From: a virus
IMG/VR virus record: IMGVR_UViG_3300028596_000047
Span: 1-31,757 of that record
DNA length: 31,757 bases
Direction: 5' to 3' (one strand)
Shown here: in pieces, positions 1 to 7,361 of the stretch
Position numbering within the stretch: the first letter of the stretch is position 1
Layout: each line of letters starts with the position of its first letter
Translations under genes and position numbers: made by a program
Notes under the pieces: model-generated
Seen by the model: only the letters and a program-made list of their open reading frames with translations
What the model was told of the DNA's origin: nothing
Databases searched by the model: none

Positions 1-218
1 CCATGGAAATGACTGGCGTGATCGAATTCGACACCTACGCGGTGAAAGAAATCGCTCGCCAGATGCTGCAACTGATGCCTCTGTACAACCCGGATGCTGT
101 TACTGCTCCGGTCGGCTTCAGCCAGCGTACTTCCACGGTAGAGAACCTGAACTCCGGCGTCATCGAGCGCATGGTAGAACAGGCCACTCGCGTGGACCAG
201 CCAGCTTACATGGGCTAA
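1..218 (+). CDS. C-terminal fragment of an unidentified phage protein
   Basis: An open frame enters from the left edge and stops with TAA at 216-218, so about 72 residues are visible. The in-frame ATG at position 3 lies at the window edge and has no visible ribosome binding site, so I treat this as the end of a longer gene. The fragment ends in AYMG and has no recognisable motif or membrane segment. Codons are strongly biased to C or G in the third position, as in well expressed genes of this phage, and a perfect 15-bp hairpin follows 13 bases after the stop. Both are compatible with an abundant virion protein, but this is only inference. Function unknown. Confidence 0.6.
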   Translation, partial: MEMTGVIEFDTYAVKEIARQMLQLMPLYNPDAVTAPVGFSQRTSTVENLNSGVIERMVEQATRVDQPAYMG

Positions 219-231
219 AGCAACACAGTAC

Positions 232-266
232 CCCCTACCCCTGGGCTCAAGGCCCAGGGGTAGGGG
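232..266. terminator. Bidirectional hairpin between convergent genes
   Basis: The arm CCCCTACCCCTGGGC (232-246) pairs perfectly with GCCCAGGGGTAGGGG (252-266) across a 5-base loop. It lies between the stop of the plus-strand gene (218) and the stop of the minus-strand gene (277). Only short T runs follow on either side (TTTA on the plus strand), so termination would depend mainly on the very stable stem. Confidence 0.75.
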
Positions 267-276
267 TTTATGCCGC

Positions 277-705
277 TCAACGATAAAACGGTTTATGGTC
301 TGAATTGTCATACGAGTAGATATGTCCGTTAATGCTAATCAATGCATCGTTCTTGTGATTGACGATTTCATTGAAGACTAACATATCCTTGGAATGCGAA
401 ACATTCCGTAGGGATGCAACGTAGGAACGAATGTACTCACACATTTCCAACACGGTGTAATCAATCGGAAAACGACACTCCCAACCAAACACCCCTTGAG
501 ATACTTGTGGAGTGTTGACGTTCATGTCCCGCAATAGATCCACCTTACCGGCATATATCCCCAGCCGATAATGGAAGTACAACCCCATCGTGCTACGCAT
601 GAGGGTATACTCCAGTTGTCGCATTTCCATTACCCTAGCTTTCATCAAGATAACAGCAACTACCCAAATAAATGCGGCAGCTGCATCCATCAGAAGCTCG
701 CCCAT
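277..705 (-). CDS. Small predicted single-pass membrane protein, unknown function
   Basis: A 142-aa protein. I chose the ATG at 705 because AGG lies 8 bases upstream of it; a GTG at 714 in the same frame overlaps the previous stop and has no ribosome binding site. Residues about 4-24 form one hydrophobic helix (the AAAAFIWVVAVILM core) followed by positive residues, which suggests an N-terminal membrane anchor with the rest soluble. The rest has no motif I recognise. It starts 5 bases after the HD-like gene at 711 and is the last gene before the hairpin at 232-266, so the two are probably co-transcribed. An inner-membrane location is inferred. Confidence 0.7.
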   Translation of the reverse strand: MGELLMDAAAAFIWVVAVILMKARVMEMRQLEYTLMRSTMGLYFHYRLGIYAGKVDLLRDMNVNTPQVSQGVFGWECRFPIDYTVLEMCEYIRSYVASLRNVSHSKDMLVFNEIVNHKNDALISINGHIYSYDNSDHKPFYR

Positions 706-710
706 CAAAA

Positions 711-1448
711 TCACCTGCTGAAGATGCGTTGATAGTTCTGGTTAATGATCGAATTGATAACGATCTTATTAGCCGCCTGACGTTTGAAGCTCAGGATGTA
801 TTCACCGAACGCCTCTCTGGTAACGCTGGTAAGACCATTCCAAGCTTCGCCCTCGTGTCCGTAGAGTTGATCGAAGCCTCTCGACAATTCATTCAACCAG
901 TCGTCAATGGCATTTTCACCAACAACGTCTAATGGCGGACACTTGTTCTCCTTAACAAAGTTAACCACGGCAGTGTCGATATCAGAGAACCGCACATTGG
1001 TTAACAGGCGCACTTCATCCGTCAGTGTGACGAAATGACTGTCTACACCGACCCGGAAAGGTTTGGTGTAACGGCAACAGTTGCATATGATCTGAATTTC
1101 TTCATCATCGAAGTACTTAGGTGCTACAGTGTTGATGAAGGTCATGGCAAACGCGCTAGACGCTTCCCGATGCCCAGCACCGTTGAAGGTACGGCCTGTT
1201 TCCATCAACATAGTAATAGCATATAACAAAGCCTCGTACTCAGGCTTAAGGTCTTGTGCTTGTGCCACCTCCTTGGCTGTCAACAATGCACGTTGTAACC
1301 AGACGTCATCGAAACCTGGTGGGTTGTTCCGCATATGGTTAAAAATACCCACGATAAAATCCAAAGGTAGCCTGGATTCACATACTTCAAGGATTCCTTT
1401 AAACGTCGTTTGGGTCTTGTGATCCTGTACGGTAAACTTGATTGACAT
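711..1448 (-). CDS. HD-domain-like protein with degenerate metal site
   Basis: A 245-aa protein. The start is supported by AGGAGG upstream of the ATG at 1448. Residues about 55-165 have the layout of an HD phosphohydrolase: a helix ending in LLYAITMLMETGR (74-86) where active enzymes have a hydrophobic run plus HDxG, then GHREASSAFA (92-101) in the position of the second conserved His, then an EIQIICNCC helix (117-125) and a later DEVRLLTNVRFSDID segment. The HD doublet itself reads ME (82-83), so phosphohydrolase activity is doubtful. If the family call is right, the protein may bind nucleotides or proteins instead. The alternative is an unrelated all-helical protein. It is the first gene after the hairpin at 1492-1522. 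Confidence 0.5.
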   Translation of the reverse strand: MSIKFTVQDHKTQTTFKGILEVCESRLPLDFIVGIFNHMRNNPPGFDDVWLQRALLTAKEVAQAQDLKPEYEALLYAITMLMETGRTFNGAGHREASSAFAMTFINTVAPKYFDDEEIQIICNCCRYTKPFRVGVDSHFVTLTDEVRLLTNVRFSDIDTAVVNFVKENKCPPLDVVGENAIDDWLNELSRGFDQLYGHEGEAWNGLTSVTREAFGEYILSFKRQAANKIVINSIINQNYQRIFSR

Positions 1449-1491
1449 ATTGTTTCCTCCTCAAAAAATACAAAAAAAAAATAAATAGAGC

Positions 1492-1522
1492 GTACTACCT
1501 ACCCCACTGGGGTAGGTAGTAC
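1492..1522 (-). terminator. Rho-independent terminator after the 369-aa gene
   Basis: Perfect 14-bp stem, GTACTACCTACCCC (1492-1505) with GGGGTAGGTAGTAC (1509-1522), and a 3-base loop. On the minus strand it starts 8 bases past the stop at 1531 and is followed by a long T-rich run (complement of the A-rich stretch at about 1461-1487). The T run leads directly into the ribosome binding site of the next gene. Confidence 0.85.
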
Positions 1523-1530
1523 AAGCTCAG

Positions 1531-2640
1531 TTAGAGCGGGAGACCATTGAACATGGCAATTTCATGCCATGGCTCTGGGCCGAAGATGAAACCTGGAACG
1601 GTGAAGTAGATGTTGCGATCACGAATGTCGTGCTCGTAGGAGTCCCAGTCAATAATCGCGCGGATTTGCGTGTTGTCTGGTTGCCCCATCTGCTTGCGCA
1701 CTCGGATGATCAGTTCTTTGCGGAAGATGTCCCGGTGGGTCTGGTCGCTGAAATCGAACGAGTAACCTTCGGTTTCTTTGTCCAGCCACTCAACCCAGTC
1801 CTTGTTCACCAACCACACCCCCAGCTCTTTGACTTTCTGCTTGTCGTCAGCAGCCCAGAACTTCGGCTCAACGGCTTTGGTGGTTACATTCACCACATCG
1901 ACCAGGTCGCTGAGGGAATTGGTATTGCCATCCAGTTTGCCCAGCAGTTCCAGCACCCACTGACGCACCCGGGCCATGTCGGAACCTTCACCGGTAGTGA
2001 CCCGTGCAAACAGATCGCTGATCCAGCGTTGAGTGACCCGGATCAGATCAGTTCGGTCTTGACCGATGTGGTAGTCGGTGAAGAAGGCACGGTCGATTTC
2101 ACGGAGCAGGTCGCTCACCATGACAGCGCTGTCGGCACGTGCATTGCGCAGGTGCTCTGGCATGTTGTACGGTGTCGGGGTGCTGACACTGTACGAGCTT
2201 TTGCTTTCGCCATATTCCAGGCGCTGGAGCAGGTTGCCCTGCTTGGTACAGATGTAACGTACTGCCACGCCGTCGGCAGAGATCGCGTGGTGTACGACCT
2301 GGTTGTTGGGGAAACTGATCTCGTGGGCGATGTAACGGTCACCCTGGACCAAGTCTGGCGGGGTAGTGTTGTAGCCCTTGGTCTCTTCCGAGAGGTTGAC
2401 ACCGGCCTGGTTCTTGGCCGCTTTGAGTTCCTCGATTTCTTCCAGCATCGATCGGCCGTTATCAGCGAGCTTATCGATTACCGCGAGGAGTTCGTGGATC
2501 ACGTCGGTGGCGTCTTTCACAGCTTTGGCGGATTTCGCGCCGCCTGGAATGCTCTTGCGGGTAGCCAGTGGTACCAGAATTCCCAGCAGCTCATTGATAG
2601 CACCGCGGTTTACGGTGTCGTTCTTGACGTACTTACTCAT
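1531..2640 (-). CDS. 369-aa protein of unknown function
   Basis: The open frame extends upstream to 2724, but that would translate through a terminator hairpin. The ATG at 2640 is preceded by GAGGG at a good distance and gives a sensible N-terminus (MSKYVKNDTVNRG). Residues about 35-77 look helical and charged (a possible short coiled coil: VIDKLADNGRSMLEEIEELK), followed by a mixed alpha/beta body and a C-terminal region rich in aromatic residues (for example FTVPGFIFGPEPW). No catalytic motif, signal peptide or membrane segment is visible. It lies between two strong hairpins, so its dosage may be set separately from its neighbours. I do not recognise the family. Confidence 0.8.
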   Translation of the reverse strand: MSKYVKNDTVNRGAINELLGILVPLATRKSIPGGAKSAKAVKDATDVIHELLAVIDKLADNGRSMLEEIEELKAAKNQAGVNLSEETKGYNTTPPDLVQGDRYIAHEISFPNNQVVHHAISADGVAVRYICTKQGNLLQRLEYGESKSSYSVSTPTPYNMPEHLRNARADSAVMVSDLLREIDRAFFTDYHIGQDRTDLIRVTQRWISDLFARVTTGEGSDMARVRQWVLELLGKLDGNTNSLSDLVDVVNVTTKAVEPKFWAADDKQKVKELGVWLVNKDWVEWLDKETEGYSFDFSDQTHRDIFRKELIIRVRKQMGQPDNTQIRAIIDWDSYEHDIRDRNIYFTVPGFIFGPEPWHEIAMFNGLPL

Positions 2641-2678
2641 TTGCTGCGCCCTCTTGTTAAAAATAAAAATACAAGCTT

Positions 2679-2702
2679 GGCCCTGCTGTAATAGCCAGGG
2701 CC
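2679..2702 (-). terminator. Hairpin terminator after the secreted-protein gene
   Basis: GGCCCTG (2679-2685) pairs with CAGGGCC (2696-2702) over a 10-base loop, 8 bases past the stop of the minus-strand gene at 2711. A T-rich stretch follows on the minus strand (complement of 2658-2672). Confidence 0.7.
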
Positions 2703-2710
2703 GTGAAAAC

Positions 2711-3133
2711 TTACTCGTCGTCAACCGCGGTCATGTTCTCTGCTACATAATCAGGCAGGTGGACGACCGTGTTCTTTTCGCAGGAGTCGAGGGTAACAGT
2801 CTTGTCACCCACTTCTTGCTTGAAGGTCACCAAGATGTCGGTACCACGATCGGTAACGGCGATGGTGTTGTAGTACTGGCTGACCATGTAGTAAAACTCA
2901 CGATCAGCCACGCCTTCCGACGCACTGTACATGTAGCTGGTACCCATGTTGTTGGTGAGCACCGTGGTCGAGTAGTCCGGACCGTAGTTGATGGTCAGGG
3001 TTTCTTTGGTGCGGTCGAACTCCACCTTGAAGTCTTTGCCTTCGTTGGTGGCACACTGGATAACGGTTTCAGCCATGGCTACTTGAGCCAGAGCAACACT
3101 CAGTGCGACGACCAGCAGTTTAATCAGTTTCAT
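2711..3133 (-). CDS. Secreted (periplasmic) phage protein with Sec signal peptide
   Basis: A 140-aa protein. The N-terminus MKLIKLLVVALSVALAQVAMA is a textbook Sec signal peptide: two lysines, a hydrophobic core, and AMA before E22 as the signal peptidase I site. The mature part of about 119 residues is polar and beta-rich, and it contains two cysteines (C27 and C118) that could form a disulfide in the periplasm. There is no lipobox, so it should be soluble. The start is fixed by AAGGAG 8 bases upstream; this binding site lies just past the TAA of the preceding gene, so the two genes are coupled. An early-type TATATTAC site lies upstream of the pair at 3650-3657. Function unknown. A role in the envelope early in infection, such as superinfection exclusion, is speculation. 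Confidence 0.8.
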   Translation of the reverse strand: MKLIKLLVVALSVALAQVAMAETVIQCATNEGKDFKVEFDRTKETLTINYGPDYSTTVLTNNMGTSYMYSASEGVADREFYYMVSQYYNTIAVTDRGTDILVTFKQEVGDKTVTLDSCEKNTVVHLPDYVAENMTAVDDE

Positions 3134-3144
3134 TGTCTTGCTCC

Positions 3145-3594
3145 TTATTCGTTAACAGCTTTACGGTGATGGGACGAACCACGACGGTTCATGGACAGGT
3201 TCATTTTGTCCAGGTAAGTACCGATGTTTTCCCGTGGGTCGAAGTCGGTGATTACCAGGCTGAACTGAGCGATACTGAGGAAGCTACCACCCAGCAGGTT
3301 TTGCAGGAGGTCATTCGAGTTGTATACCAACTTGAACGCCTTGTTTTGGTCTGCGGAATAACGTTCGAATACCACCACGGTATCCAGTGGAGTACCCACC
3401 ATGATAACGCGACGACCAGAATCAGGGCACACACTCTTGACGACCTCACCGATCTTCAGATCAGCTTGGACAGCGTTGGAGAGGTAACCTTGTTCATCCC
3501 TCCAACCGATATCGAATTGGACGGATGCTTTAATGTTCTGGTAGGCATTGTCGAAACGTTTCTTCATTTCTACAGATTGGTCTACGAGTACCAT
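3145..3594 (-). CDS. 149-aa protein, first gene after an early-type promoter
   Basis: The start at 3594 (MVLVDQSVEMKKRF) is supported by AAGGAG 9 bases upstream. The open frame continues to 3762, but that would run through the promoter site and a terminator. The protein is soluble and mixed alpha/beta, with a hydrophobic segment near residues 103-113 (SFLSIAQFSLV) that is too short to call a membrane helix. The C-terminus is basic and polar (MNRRGSSHHRKAVNE). No family recognised. It is followed after 11 bases by the signal-peptide gene, which makes a probable two-gene early unit. Confidence 0.75.
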   Translation of the reverse strand: MVLVDQSVEMKKRFDNAYQNIKASVQFDIGWRDEQGYLSNAVQADLKIGEVVKSVCPDSGRRVIMVGTPLDTVVVFERYSADQNKAFKLVYNSNDLLQNLLGGSFLSIAQFSLVITDFDPRENIGTYLDKMNLSMNRRGSSHHRKAVNE

Positions 3595-3649
3595 TAGAAG
3601 CTCCTTTGCACTAAGGCATGAAAGTTTTTGATTGACCTTATCTACCCAA

Positions 3650-3657
3650 GTAATATA
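3650..3657 (-). promoter_or_regulatory. TATATTAC early-type promoter element
   Basis: The minus strand reads CCTATATTACTT across this site, 56 bases upstream of the ATG at 3594 and downstream of the hairpin at 3696-3721. The octamer is the element I recall from phiKZ early promoters used by the virion RNA polymerase. The 11 bases AGTAATATAGG (plus strand) also occur at 31687-31697. No sigma70 -35/-10 pair is evident here. Confidence 0.65.
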
Positions 3658-3695
3658 GGCCTGAAGCGTTCTAAAAGTTAAATATAAAACATAGC

Positions 3696-3721
3696 CCAGC
3701 CTACCCCGGAGGGTAGGCTGG
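3696..3721 (-). terminator. Hairpin terminator after the dTMP kinase gene
   Basis: Perfect 11-bp stem CCAGCCTACCC (3696-3706)/GGGTAGGCTGG (3711-3721) with loop CGGA, 6 bases past the minus-strand stop at 3728. A T-rich stretch follows on the minus strand (TTTTATATTTAACTTTT). Confidence 0.75.
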
Positions 3722-3727
3722 TGGCTA

Positions 3728-4411
3728 TTAACGAAGGCAAGGTGGGATCTTGATACTGGCACAGAACTCAGGACGACGGATCCGACTGTTCTGGATACTC
3801 ATCAGCGTAGGCAGGATCTGGGCAAACATCTGCTCAGAGTCTTGTTCTGCATCTACACCGAAGTAACCGTCTGGATTACTCTTTACAACGCCGTCGTAGT
3901 AGTCTTGGATACGCATTTGTCGTTCCAAGTCCCAACGATCGAATTGGTCGGTGGCTTTCTCTTCACCCGTGACCCGTGACATGAAGATCTCAGGGTCACC
4001 TTGCATCATCAAGGTCAGATCAGGCATCAACCCAATCGCATGATGATGGATCTGTTGTAAGGTGTGGAGATGAACCATTTCACCAATACCCTGGTAGCCC
4101 AAGGTAGTCATCATGTAACGGTCGCACACGACAACCTTGCCTGCGGCGAGTGCAGGTTTGATAACCTTGTTGACATGCTCGATGCGCGCTACGTTGAACA
4201 ACATAGCTTTGGCCAAAGGTGTCATTTCTTCACACCCCGGCAACCCTTCACGACAGAGTTTGCGCAAGTAGTTCGCCGTGTCACAACCACCCGGTTCAAA
4301 CGTGAGGATATTGGGTACTTGTGCGTCAGTGAACCACTGCGCAATCTTTTTACTTAACGTGGACTTACCAGACCCGCCAAGACCTTCAACAGCCAGGAAA
4401 AAACCACTCAT
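3728..4411 (-). CDS. tmk: Thymidylate (dTMP) kinase family
   Basis: A 227-aa protein of the usual length for the family. In order it has a P-loop GLGGSGKST (residues 10-18), an EPGG motif (39-42) that in this family binds near the dTMP phosphate, the helix LFNVARIEHV (71-80), KPALAAGKVVVCDRYMM with the conserved DRY (97-99), then GYQG (105-108), and a DQFDRW segment like the C-terminal part of the lid region. The expected reaction is ATP-dependent phosphorylation of dTMP to dTDP in the cytoplasm, supplying dTTP for phage replication. The Asp often found after the first P-loop glycines is Gly here, a conservative change. AGGG lies 8 bases upstream of the ATG. It is the last gene of a run starting near 7330 and is followed by a hairpin. 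Another deoxynucleoside monophosphate kinase specificity cannot be excluded. Confidence 0.88.
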   Translation of the reverse strand: MSGFFLAVEGLGGSGKSTLSKKIAQWFTDAQVPNILTFEPGGCDTANYLRKLCREGLPGCEEMTPLAKAMLFNVARIEHVNKVIKPALAAGKVVVCDRYMMTTLGYQGIGEMVHLHTLQQIHHHAIGLMPDLTLMMQGDPEIFMSRVTGEEKATDQFDRWDLERQMRIQDYYDGVVKSNPDGYFGVDAEQDSEQMFAQILPTLMSIQNSRIRRPEFCASIKIPPCLR

Positions 4412-4421
4412 GTGCTAACCC

Positions 4422-4604
4422 TTACTTCTTGTTCGGAACGTTGAGGTCCATACCGTAGTTGAACTCCACGGGAGGATTCAACGGCTTTACAATACCTTGC
4501 GATTTGGAATCCGCAGGCGGACGGTCAGCCGGAGTAGTCGGCATTACTTTCCCCAAGGATTTAAGCAACTCGGGGTTGACAGTAGTAGTGTCTTGTTGGG
4601 ACAT
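4422..4604 (-). CDS. 60-aa proline-rich small protein
   Basis: The start at 4604 is preceded by AGAGGG 7 bases upstream, so this short frame is likely translated. The product is polar and probably disordered, with many prolines and a basic end (VPNKK). It lies 15 bases after the PP-loop gene and 10 bases before the dTMP kinase, filling the gap exactly, which also supports it as a real gene. No homology recognised. Confidence 0.65.
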   Translation of the reverse strand: MSQQDTTTVNPELLKSLGKVMPTTPADRPPADSKSQGIVKPLNPPVEFNYGMDLNVPNKK

Positions 4605-4619
4605 GGGAAAACCCTCTAG

Positions 4620-5594
4620 TTATGCCTCGAAAGATTTCTCGGCTGACATAGATTGGTTTTCTTCGTCCAAATTCAATTCGACCTTTTGAGCCGCCAGGAT
4701 CCTGACAATGATCTTCTCACGAAGACGCATACGGAAACTACCGATGTTACTGTGACTGATAACGCGGGTATCCTTATCGAACGGATAGGTGCCCAGTATA
4801 ACACCCTGGGCAGTGGAAGGCAGATTCAGGTCCAACCAGGAAGCCATACCGCACAATGCACGGCACCACAGGTCTACGTCGCTCTCGTAGTTGTCTGGCG
4901 TGTTGTACGAGTCCTTGATCGGAATACCAGCCTTCTTGTATTCCTTCACCTTCAGATCGAACGGCACGTGCCCCCACACGTGGTCGTCGATATTGCTACC
5001 TCTACCATTCGGTACTACGTGTGTTGCCAATTCAGGATCCAGCTTGAGCCAGATCTGATGTTTACGCATTTCCCACAGCGGCGCACGGAATGGCTTGGCA
5101 ATGGTGTTGGAGTTACTCAGCCGCCCCAAGACAGTGTTAAGGTTCAACAGCTCTTTATAAGCGGCTTCACTGTGGTCGTACTCGTTGTGGGAGAACTCAG
5201 ACGAGTCTTCACGCAACCAACCGAGCCAGGTAGTAGGGTAGTCATCACCCGACATTGTCCCGGTGAGCATGTCCATCATGCCCAGCACCAACGCATACTG
5301 CTGAGTCACAGTCGTGTTGATAACCGAGTTCACTCGACTACCCATGGGTTGGTAAGGACACTCAGGGCGGTAGTAAACGTTGTTGATATTGCCTGGGTAT
5401 CGGTTCTTATCCCGACCAGAGTCCTGGAAGTAAGCGATAGTTTGCTGCAAGCTACGCAACTCACCCAGGTTGCTGAAACGGTTACCAGAAAGGTTGATCC
5501 AGCAGACGTTGACGGATGCACCCATTTCCATGGCTTTCTGAATCATGTAAGCCGATTCGATACCACCACTGCAAGCAATGTTGATTGTAGGCAT
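4620..5594 (-). CDS. PP-loop (N-type ATP pyrophosphatase) protein, QueC-like, zinc site lost
   Basis: A 324-aa protein with a 5' ribosome binding site AAGGA. Right at the N-terminus a beta strand leads into SGGIES (residues 9-14), the PP-loop SGGxDS signature with Glu in place of Asp. Later, PFRAPLWEMRKHQI (168-181) resembles the QueC stretch before its C-terminal zinc site. WGHVPFDLKVKEYKKAGIP (207-225) lines up with the QueC CxxC-type segment that is followed by R-x-x-A/G-F-x-x-AG, but every cysteine is replaced. In the QueC family the enzyme makes 7-cyano-7-deazaguanine using ATP. Here the ATP fold seems kept while the zinc-bound structure is not, so the substrate may differ (a modified nucleobase or a different adenylation). 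The superfamily is fairly sure; the QueC link is inference. Confidence 0.6.
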   Translation of the reverse strand: MPTINIACSGGIESAYMIQKAMEMGASVNVCWINLSGNRFSNLGELRSLQQTIAYFQDSGRDKNRYPGNINNVYYRPECPYQPMGSRVNSVINTTVTQQYALVLGMMDMLTGTMSGDDYPTTWLGWLREDSSEFSHNEYDHSEAAYKELLNLNTVLGRLSNSNTIAKPFRAPLWEMRKHQIWLKLDPELATHVVPNGRGSNIDDHVWGHVPFDLKVKEYKKAGIPIKDSYNTPDNYESDVDLWCRALCGMASWLDLNLPSTAQGVILGTYPFDKDTRVISHSNIGSFRMRLREKIIVRILAAQKVELNLDEENQSMSAEKSFEA

Positions 5595-5602
5595 AACTGT
5601 CC

Positions 5603-6577
5603 TTAGAAGTTGTTGGTAGTTTGTTCAGAGAGACGACGGGCTTGTTCCCAGATGGTATTACCTTCGAGCAAAGCATTTTCTTTGATCAGCAAGGCGGACC
5701 ATGGTTCAAACGGGATATTTATTAAGTGTTGAATGCGTTCTTCCATACCGTGGCGGTCATTAGCGAAGATGACATTACCTGCTGTCTTGGTGTTATCATC
5801 AAGTACCTCCTGGAGTAAGCACAAGCCCGTCAGACAATCGTTATCTAACCAGCCCATGAAGGTATAGTCAGGGTCCAAGAACTCCACCATGGAGGCGTCA
5901 GGGGCGTTTACGACGTACACACAACCCAGGTGAGGAGAACCTTTGTAAGTGGGCTTACGAACGCCATCACGAATGAAGCCTATGACTTGGGTCTCCTCGA
6001 GGATAGTGGGTGCATACCGTTCCAAATATGGAATACCTCCGTGGATACAAGGAGTCGCTACGTTAACGATGCTACTGTAATTAGTGGCGATTGCTCTGGA
6101 CAACGTAGCCTGAAGATCAATCTGAGGAACTCGACAACCCAGGGTTAGCATTAAACCATTACTGTTGTCTGGCTCAGCCAGGAAGTAGCCCTGCACGTCA
6201 TTCATTGTGACAAAGCCACTGATACCGATAGAGAGCACAAAGTGCTCCTTACCTTCACCATCAACTTTACGCTGTTTGTAAATAGCGTACTCGACTCGAG
6301 GTTGAGAGAATCTACCAAATGCCCTTTCATCGAGCATGTCACCAATGGGCGGCAGTCCACGTGTGGTGATGCCGTAGGTAACGAAAGGAGCGATGATTTC
6401 ATTGTTATTGATGAAAGACCGTTGGCCAGACATCACACCTGGTTCGAGTACACGGAAAGTACCATGCATGGCATCTTGGTAACCGAAGTGCTCTTCTTTG
6501 AACACTTCCATGAAAATGCCTTTATGTAGGCCGTAGATCATTTCATTGTCGAACATTTCACGATCAACAAAAGACAT
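5603..6577 (-). CDS. 324-aa protein of unknown function
   Basis: The start MSFVDREMFD at 6577 has GAGGTG 6 bases upstream and lies just after the TAA of the previous gene, so it is translationally linked. The sequence is a well-mixed globular protein with no signal peptide, P-loop or nuclease motif that I can name. Noticeable segments are GITTRGLPPIGDMLDERAFG (near residues 69-88) and a C-terminal half rich in short beta strands. The position between two small paralogous proteins and the PP-loop ATPase suggests an accessory or metabolic role, but I cannot assign one. Confidence 0.75.
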   Translation of the reverse strand: MSFVDREMFDNEMIYGLHKGIFMEVFKEEHFGYQDAMHGTFRVLEPGVMSGQRSFINNNEIIAPFVTYGITTRGLPPIGDMLDERAFGRFSQPRVEYAIYKQRKVDGEGKEHFVLSIGISGFVTMNDVQGYFLAEPDNSNGLMLTLGCRVPQIDLQATLSRAIATNYSSIVNVATPCIHGGIPYLERYAPTILEETQVIGFIRDGVRKPTYKGSPHLGCVYVVNAPDASMVEFLDPDYTFMGWLDNDCLTGLCLLQEVLDDNTKTAGNVIFANDRHGMEERIQHLINIPFEPWSALLIKENALLEGNTIWEQARRLSEQTTNNF

Positions 6578-6585
6578 AGAGCACC

Positions 6586-6939
6586 TCAGTTAACTTTCTT
6601 CTGGATATGGAGAGACCAGGTGTAATCTGGAATCATGATGCGGATATCTTCGGTAACCTCGTGTGTTACCAAAGCATCCTTAACGTGGGACTTACCCAAT
6701 TGCAAACAAACCTGATACAGGCCGCAACGAATGATGTCATAAACGCCATTCGTTTGGAAATAGGGTTTGATCTCTTCGATCAATTGTTGGGGAGGCGGTA
6801 CATCCCCTGGGTACTGTCCGACAGTCTCCATCCCTCGAAGACGTTCCAGTACTTTAGACCAGAACTCGTCTTCAGGAGTGGTAATACGCATCAAGTCACT
6901 GATGAGTAGGTTTTGCATCCGACTCTTGGCTTTCGGCAT
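6586..6939 (-). CDS. 117-aa protein, paralogue of the gene just upstream
   Basis: The ATG at 6939 is preceded by AGAGGT 7 bases upstream, although it lies 44 bases inside the previous gene. A later ATG at 6918 is a weaker alternative. From FW (26-27) onward the protein follows the 144-aa neighbour nearly without gaps: FWxxV, a QL(I/F)xE helix, YFxxNGxY, an R, a V-x-x-x-L strand, then M(I/P)P/W at the end. The shared pattern shows a common fold and a tandem duplication. Function unknown; cytoplasmic by composition. Confidence 0.75.
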   Translation of the reverse strand: MPKAKSRMQNLLISDLMRITTPEDEFWSKVLERLRGMETVGQYPGDVPPPQQLIEEIKPYFQTNGVYDIIRCGLYQVCLQLGKSHVKDALVTHEVTEDIRIMIPDYTWSLHIQKKVN

Positions 6940-7330
6940 TGGACACCTCTGCTAAGGACAATAAAAGCCCCCACACCGGTTTAGGCATGAGTAGCCTGTT
7001 CCCAGAAATGCAATCATTCGTGTGCATTTCATAACTGCCTTCAGATCGATACAGTAACAACTGAACCACATGCGTGCGGTCCCTCAAGCCACCGTAAAGA
7101 CCATTATGACTGAAGTACCGCCTCAAGGTCTCTACAAACAGTTGAGGGTCTTCCAAGGGGATCTTAACTTTGTTCTGGCTTCTTGCTCGAGCAACCGCTT
7201 GCTCTACATTGTGCCAGAAAAGACTAACGGGATGACCGGCGTCTTCAACTGCTTGGAAAGAAGACGACAAGTTTAGAAGGCTATTGCCGTCTTGTACAAC
7301 TACTTCAATACGACCGGGTAGTTCAGCCAT
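6896..7330 (-). CDS. 144-aa protein, paralogue of the gene just downstream
   Basis: I chose the ATG at 7330 (MAELPGRIEV) because GGAG sits 8 bases upstream; the in-frame ATG at 7348 has none. Residues from FWHNVEQ (38 on) match the 117-aa protein downstream in spacing and in the key positions FW, YF, NG and the terminal tryptophan. It has an extra N-terminal beta-rich part of about 12 residues and a polar C-terminal tail. Its 3' end overlaps the paralogue by 44 bases. Function unknown. Confidence 0.75.
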   Translation of the reverse strand: MAELPGRIEVVVQDGNSLLNLSSSFQAVEDAGHPVSLFWHNVEQAVARARSQNKVKIPLEDPQLFVETLRRYFSHNGLYGGLRDRTHVVQLLLYRSEGSYEMHTNDCISGNRLLMPKPVWGLLLSLAEVSNAESQESDAKPTHQ

Positions 7331-7361
7331 GCTTACTCCAAAAATCAAAATGCAGCATAAA

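Noticed and set aside
1564-2691. 375-codon plus-strand frame opposite the 369-aa gene
   Set aside because: It crosses the terminator hairpin at 2679-2702, and its product is a V/F/Q-rich antisense type.
2641-2724. Longer N-terminus for the 369-aa protein
   Set aside because: It would translate through the terminator of the upstream gene, and the extra residues do not look like protein. The ATG at 2640 has a good ribosome binding site.
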